DNA of 32,084 nucleotides, from assembly GCA_009843865.1 (NCBI GenBank), contig VYCQ01000039.1, positions 1-32,084 of the forward strand, written 5' to 3'. Source of the stretch: Acidimicrobiia bacterium (GTDB taxonomy: Bacteria; Actinomycetota; Acidimicrobiia; Acidimicrobiales; Bin134). Numbering within the stretch: position 1 is the first letter of the stretch; every line of letters begins with the position of its first letter. Under the pieces are notes generated by a model. The model had not been told where the DNA came from. It did not search any database and saw only the letters and a list, made by a program, of their open reading frames with translations. Positions 31,440 to 32,084 of the stretch are shown here, in pieces. Position numbers and translations under genes: made by a program.

Positions 31440-32084
31440 GTGATTTCCCCTACACATCTCTGGTCTTCTTGTACTACCCTCATTCGATCTCAGGTTCCAG
31501 ACTCTGTATGGCAATCAACATTTGCTCAAACAAAACCAATCTCTTTTAAAGAAGATGTTTTAGAAATAGCAGTTCCTAATAATCTAATTCGAGATCGTCT
31601 TGAAGGTGATTTATATGCACCGATTAGTAAAGCTTTAGCAGATGCTCATACAAGTCCTATTACTCTTCACATCACCATAGATAATAATAATGTTGAAGAA
31701 CCACACACTACATCTGTAAATGAAATAGCAAAAACTGAAGTAATTAATACTTTTAAATCAAAACGTAAAACTAGCTTTCTTCATCCTAATTTTGTTTTTG
31801 ATAAATTTGTTACGGGTCCATCTAATCGCTTCGCTTTAGCAGCAGCGTTATCTGTAGCAGAAGCTCCAGGTGAATCTTACAATCCCCTTTTTATTCATGG
31901 TCATGCAGGTTTAGGGAAAACGCATCTTTTACAAGCTATTGGACATTATATTAAAGATCATTATGTGGCTGATCCTCGACATCCTATTCAACGAATTTTA
32001 TATGTATCTACAGAAACTCTCCTCAATCAGTTTGTAGATGCTATTCGTAGTAATACAACAATAGAATTCAAAAAAACTTATCGC
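31440..32084 (+). CDS. dnaA: Chromosomal replication initiator DnaA (5' part)
   Basis: The GTG at 31440, with GGAG 11 bases upstream, opens a frame running to the window end (215 residues seen; full proteins have about 450 or more). The N-terminal DnaB-interacting domain (about 1-80) is followed by a short linker, then the AAA+ core, beginning with LHPNFVFDKFVTGPSNRFA at about 114-132 and Walker A GHAGLGKT at 154-161. The DNA-binding domain is outside the window. Base composition is very AT-rich (22% GC in 31741-31800), much lower than the genes at the left end. Confidence 0.95.
   Translation, partial: MISPTHLWSSCTTLIRSQVPDSVWQSTFAQTKPISFKEDVLEIAVPNNLIRDRLEGDLYAPISKALADAHTSPITLHITIDNNNVEEPHTTSVNEIAKTEVINTFKSKRKTSFLHPNFVFDKFVTGPSNRFALAAALSVAEAPGESYNPLFIHGHAGLGKTHLLQAIGHYIKDHYVADPRHPIQRILYVSTETLLNQFVDAIRSNTTIEFKKTYR

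Noticed and set aside
1-32084. CRISPR arrays, rRNA, insertion sequences
   Set aside because: No regularly spaced repeats, rRNA-like sequence or transposase was seen on either strand.

Overview
This window reads as a chromosome segment ending at the replication origin of an actinomycete (phylum Actinomycetota), probably a member of the Acidimicrobiia or a similar deep lineage with moderate to low GC. The main evidence is gene order. Reading leftwards from dnaA, the right end runs dnaA, rpmH, rnpA, yidD, yidC, jag, rsmG, parA, parB, cwlM-like, trxA, trxB, which is the order around the mycobacterial origin. The DUF2342 metalloprotease-tilS-hpt trio and a SigR-like sigma factor with a putative anti-sigma gene are also actinobacterial. 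The class assignment is an inference.

Region 1 (1-6314) is a GC-rich accessory block. It holds the 3' half of a type III-like restriction (res) gene cut by the window edge at an 18-base poly-C run, a complete mod methyltransferase gene, a convergent AAA/DUF4143 ATPase gene, and a VapBC-type toxin-antitoxin pair behind GC-rich repeats. GC falls steadily from there: I counted 68% in 661-720 and 22% in 31741-31800.

Region 2 (6320-10051) lies mostly on the minus strand. It has a 50-residue basic protein, a KamA-like radical SAM aminomutase, a rhomboid-like membrane protein without the catalytic serine, and a solitary iron-type substrate-binding lipoprotein with a consensus promoter.

Region 3 (10193-13878, plus strand) has the sigma factor, a putative anti-sigma with an odd zinc motif, a 58-residue membrane protein, the DUF2342 zincin, tilS and hpt.

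Region 4 (13979-23039, plus strand) is one tightly packed Tad/Flp-type pilus or secretion operon: SAF/CpaB-like, CpaE-like, CpaF/TadA ATPase, TadB, TadC, and four small pilin-like or TadE/G-like proteins. It ends with a 965-residue protein joining four membrane segments, two extracytoplasmic LysM domains and a cytoplasmic SARP-type DNA-binding/BTAD region. This last gene looks like a membrane-tethered transcription regulator that could couple cell-wall state to the pilus locus, and it is the most interesting system here.

Region 5 (23117-32084) is the origin-proximal core: a small membrane protein, trxB, trxA, a cwlM-like gene that has lost its amidase catalytic residues, then convergent parB-parA with a parS site, rsmG, jag/khpB, yidC (with a long basic tail), yidD, rnpA and rpmH. 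An AT-rich intergenic origin region with two inverted DnaA boxes follows, and then the 5' third of dnaA, cut by the window end. No rRNA, tRNA, CRISPR array or insertion sequence was recognised.
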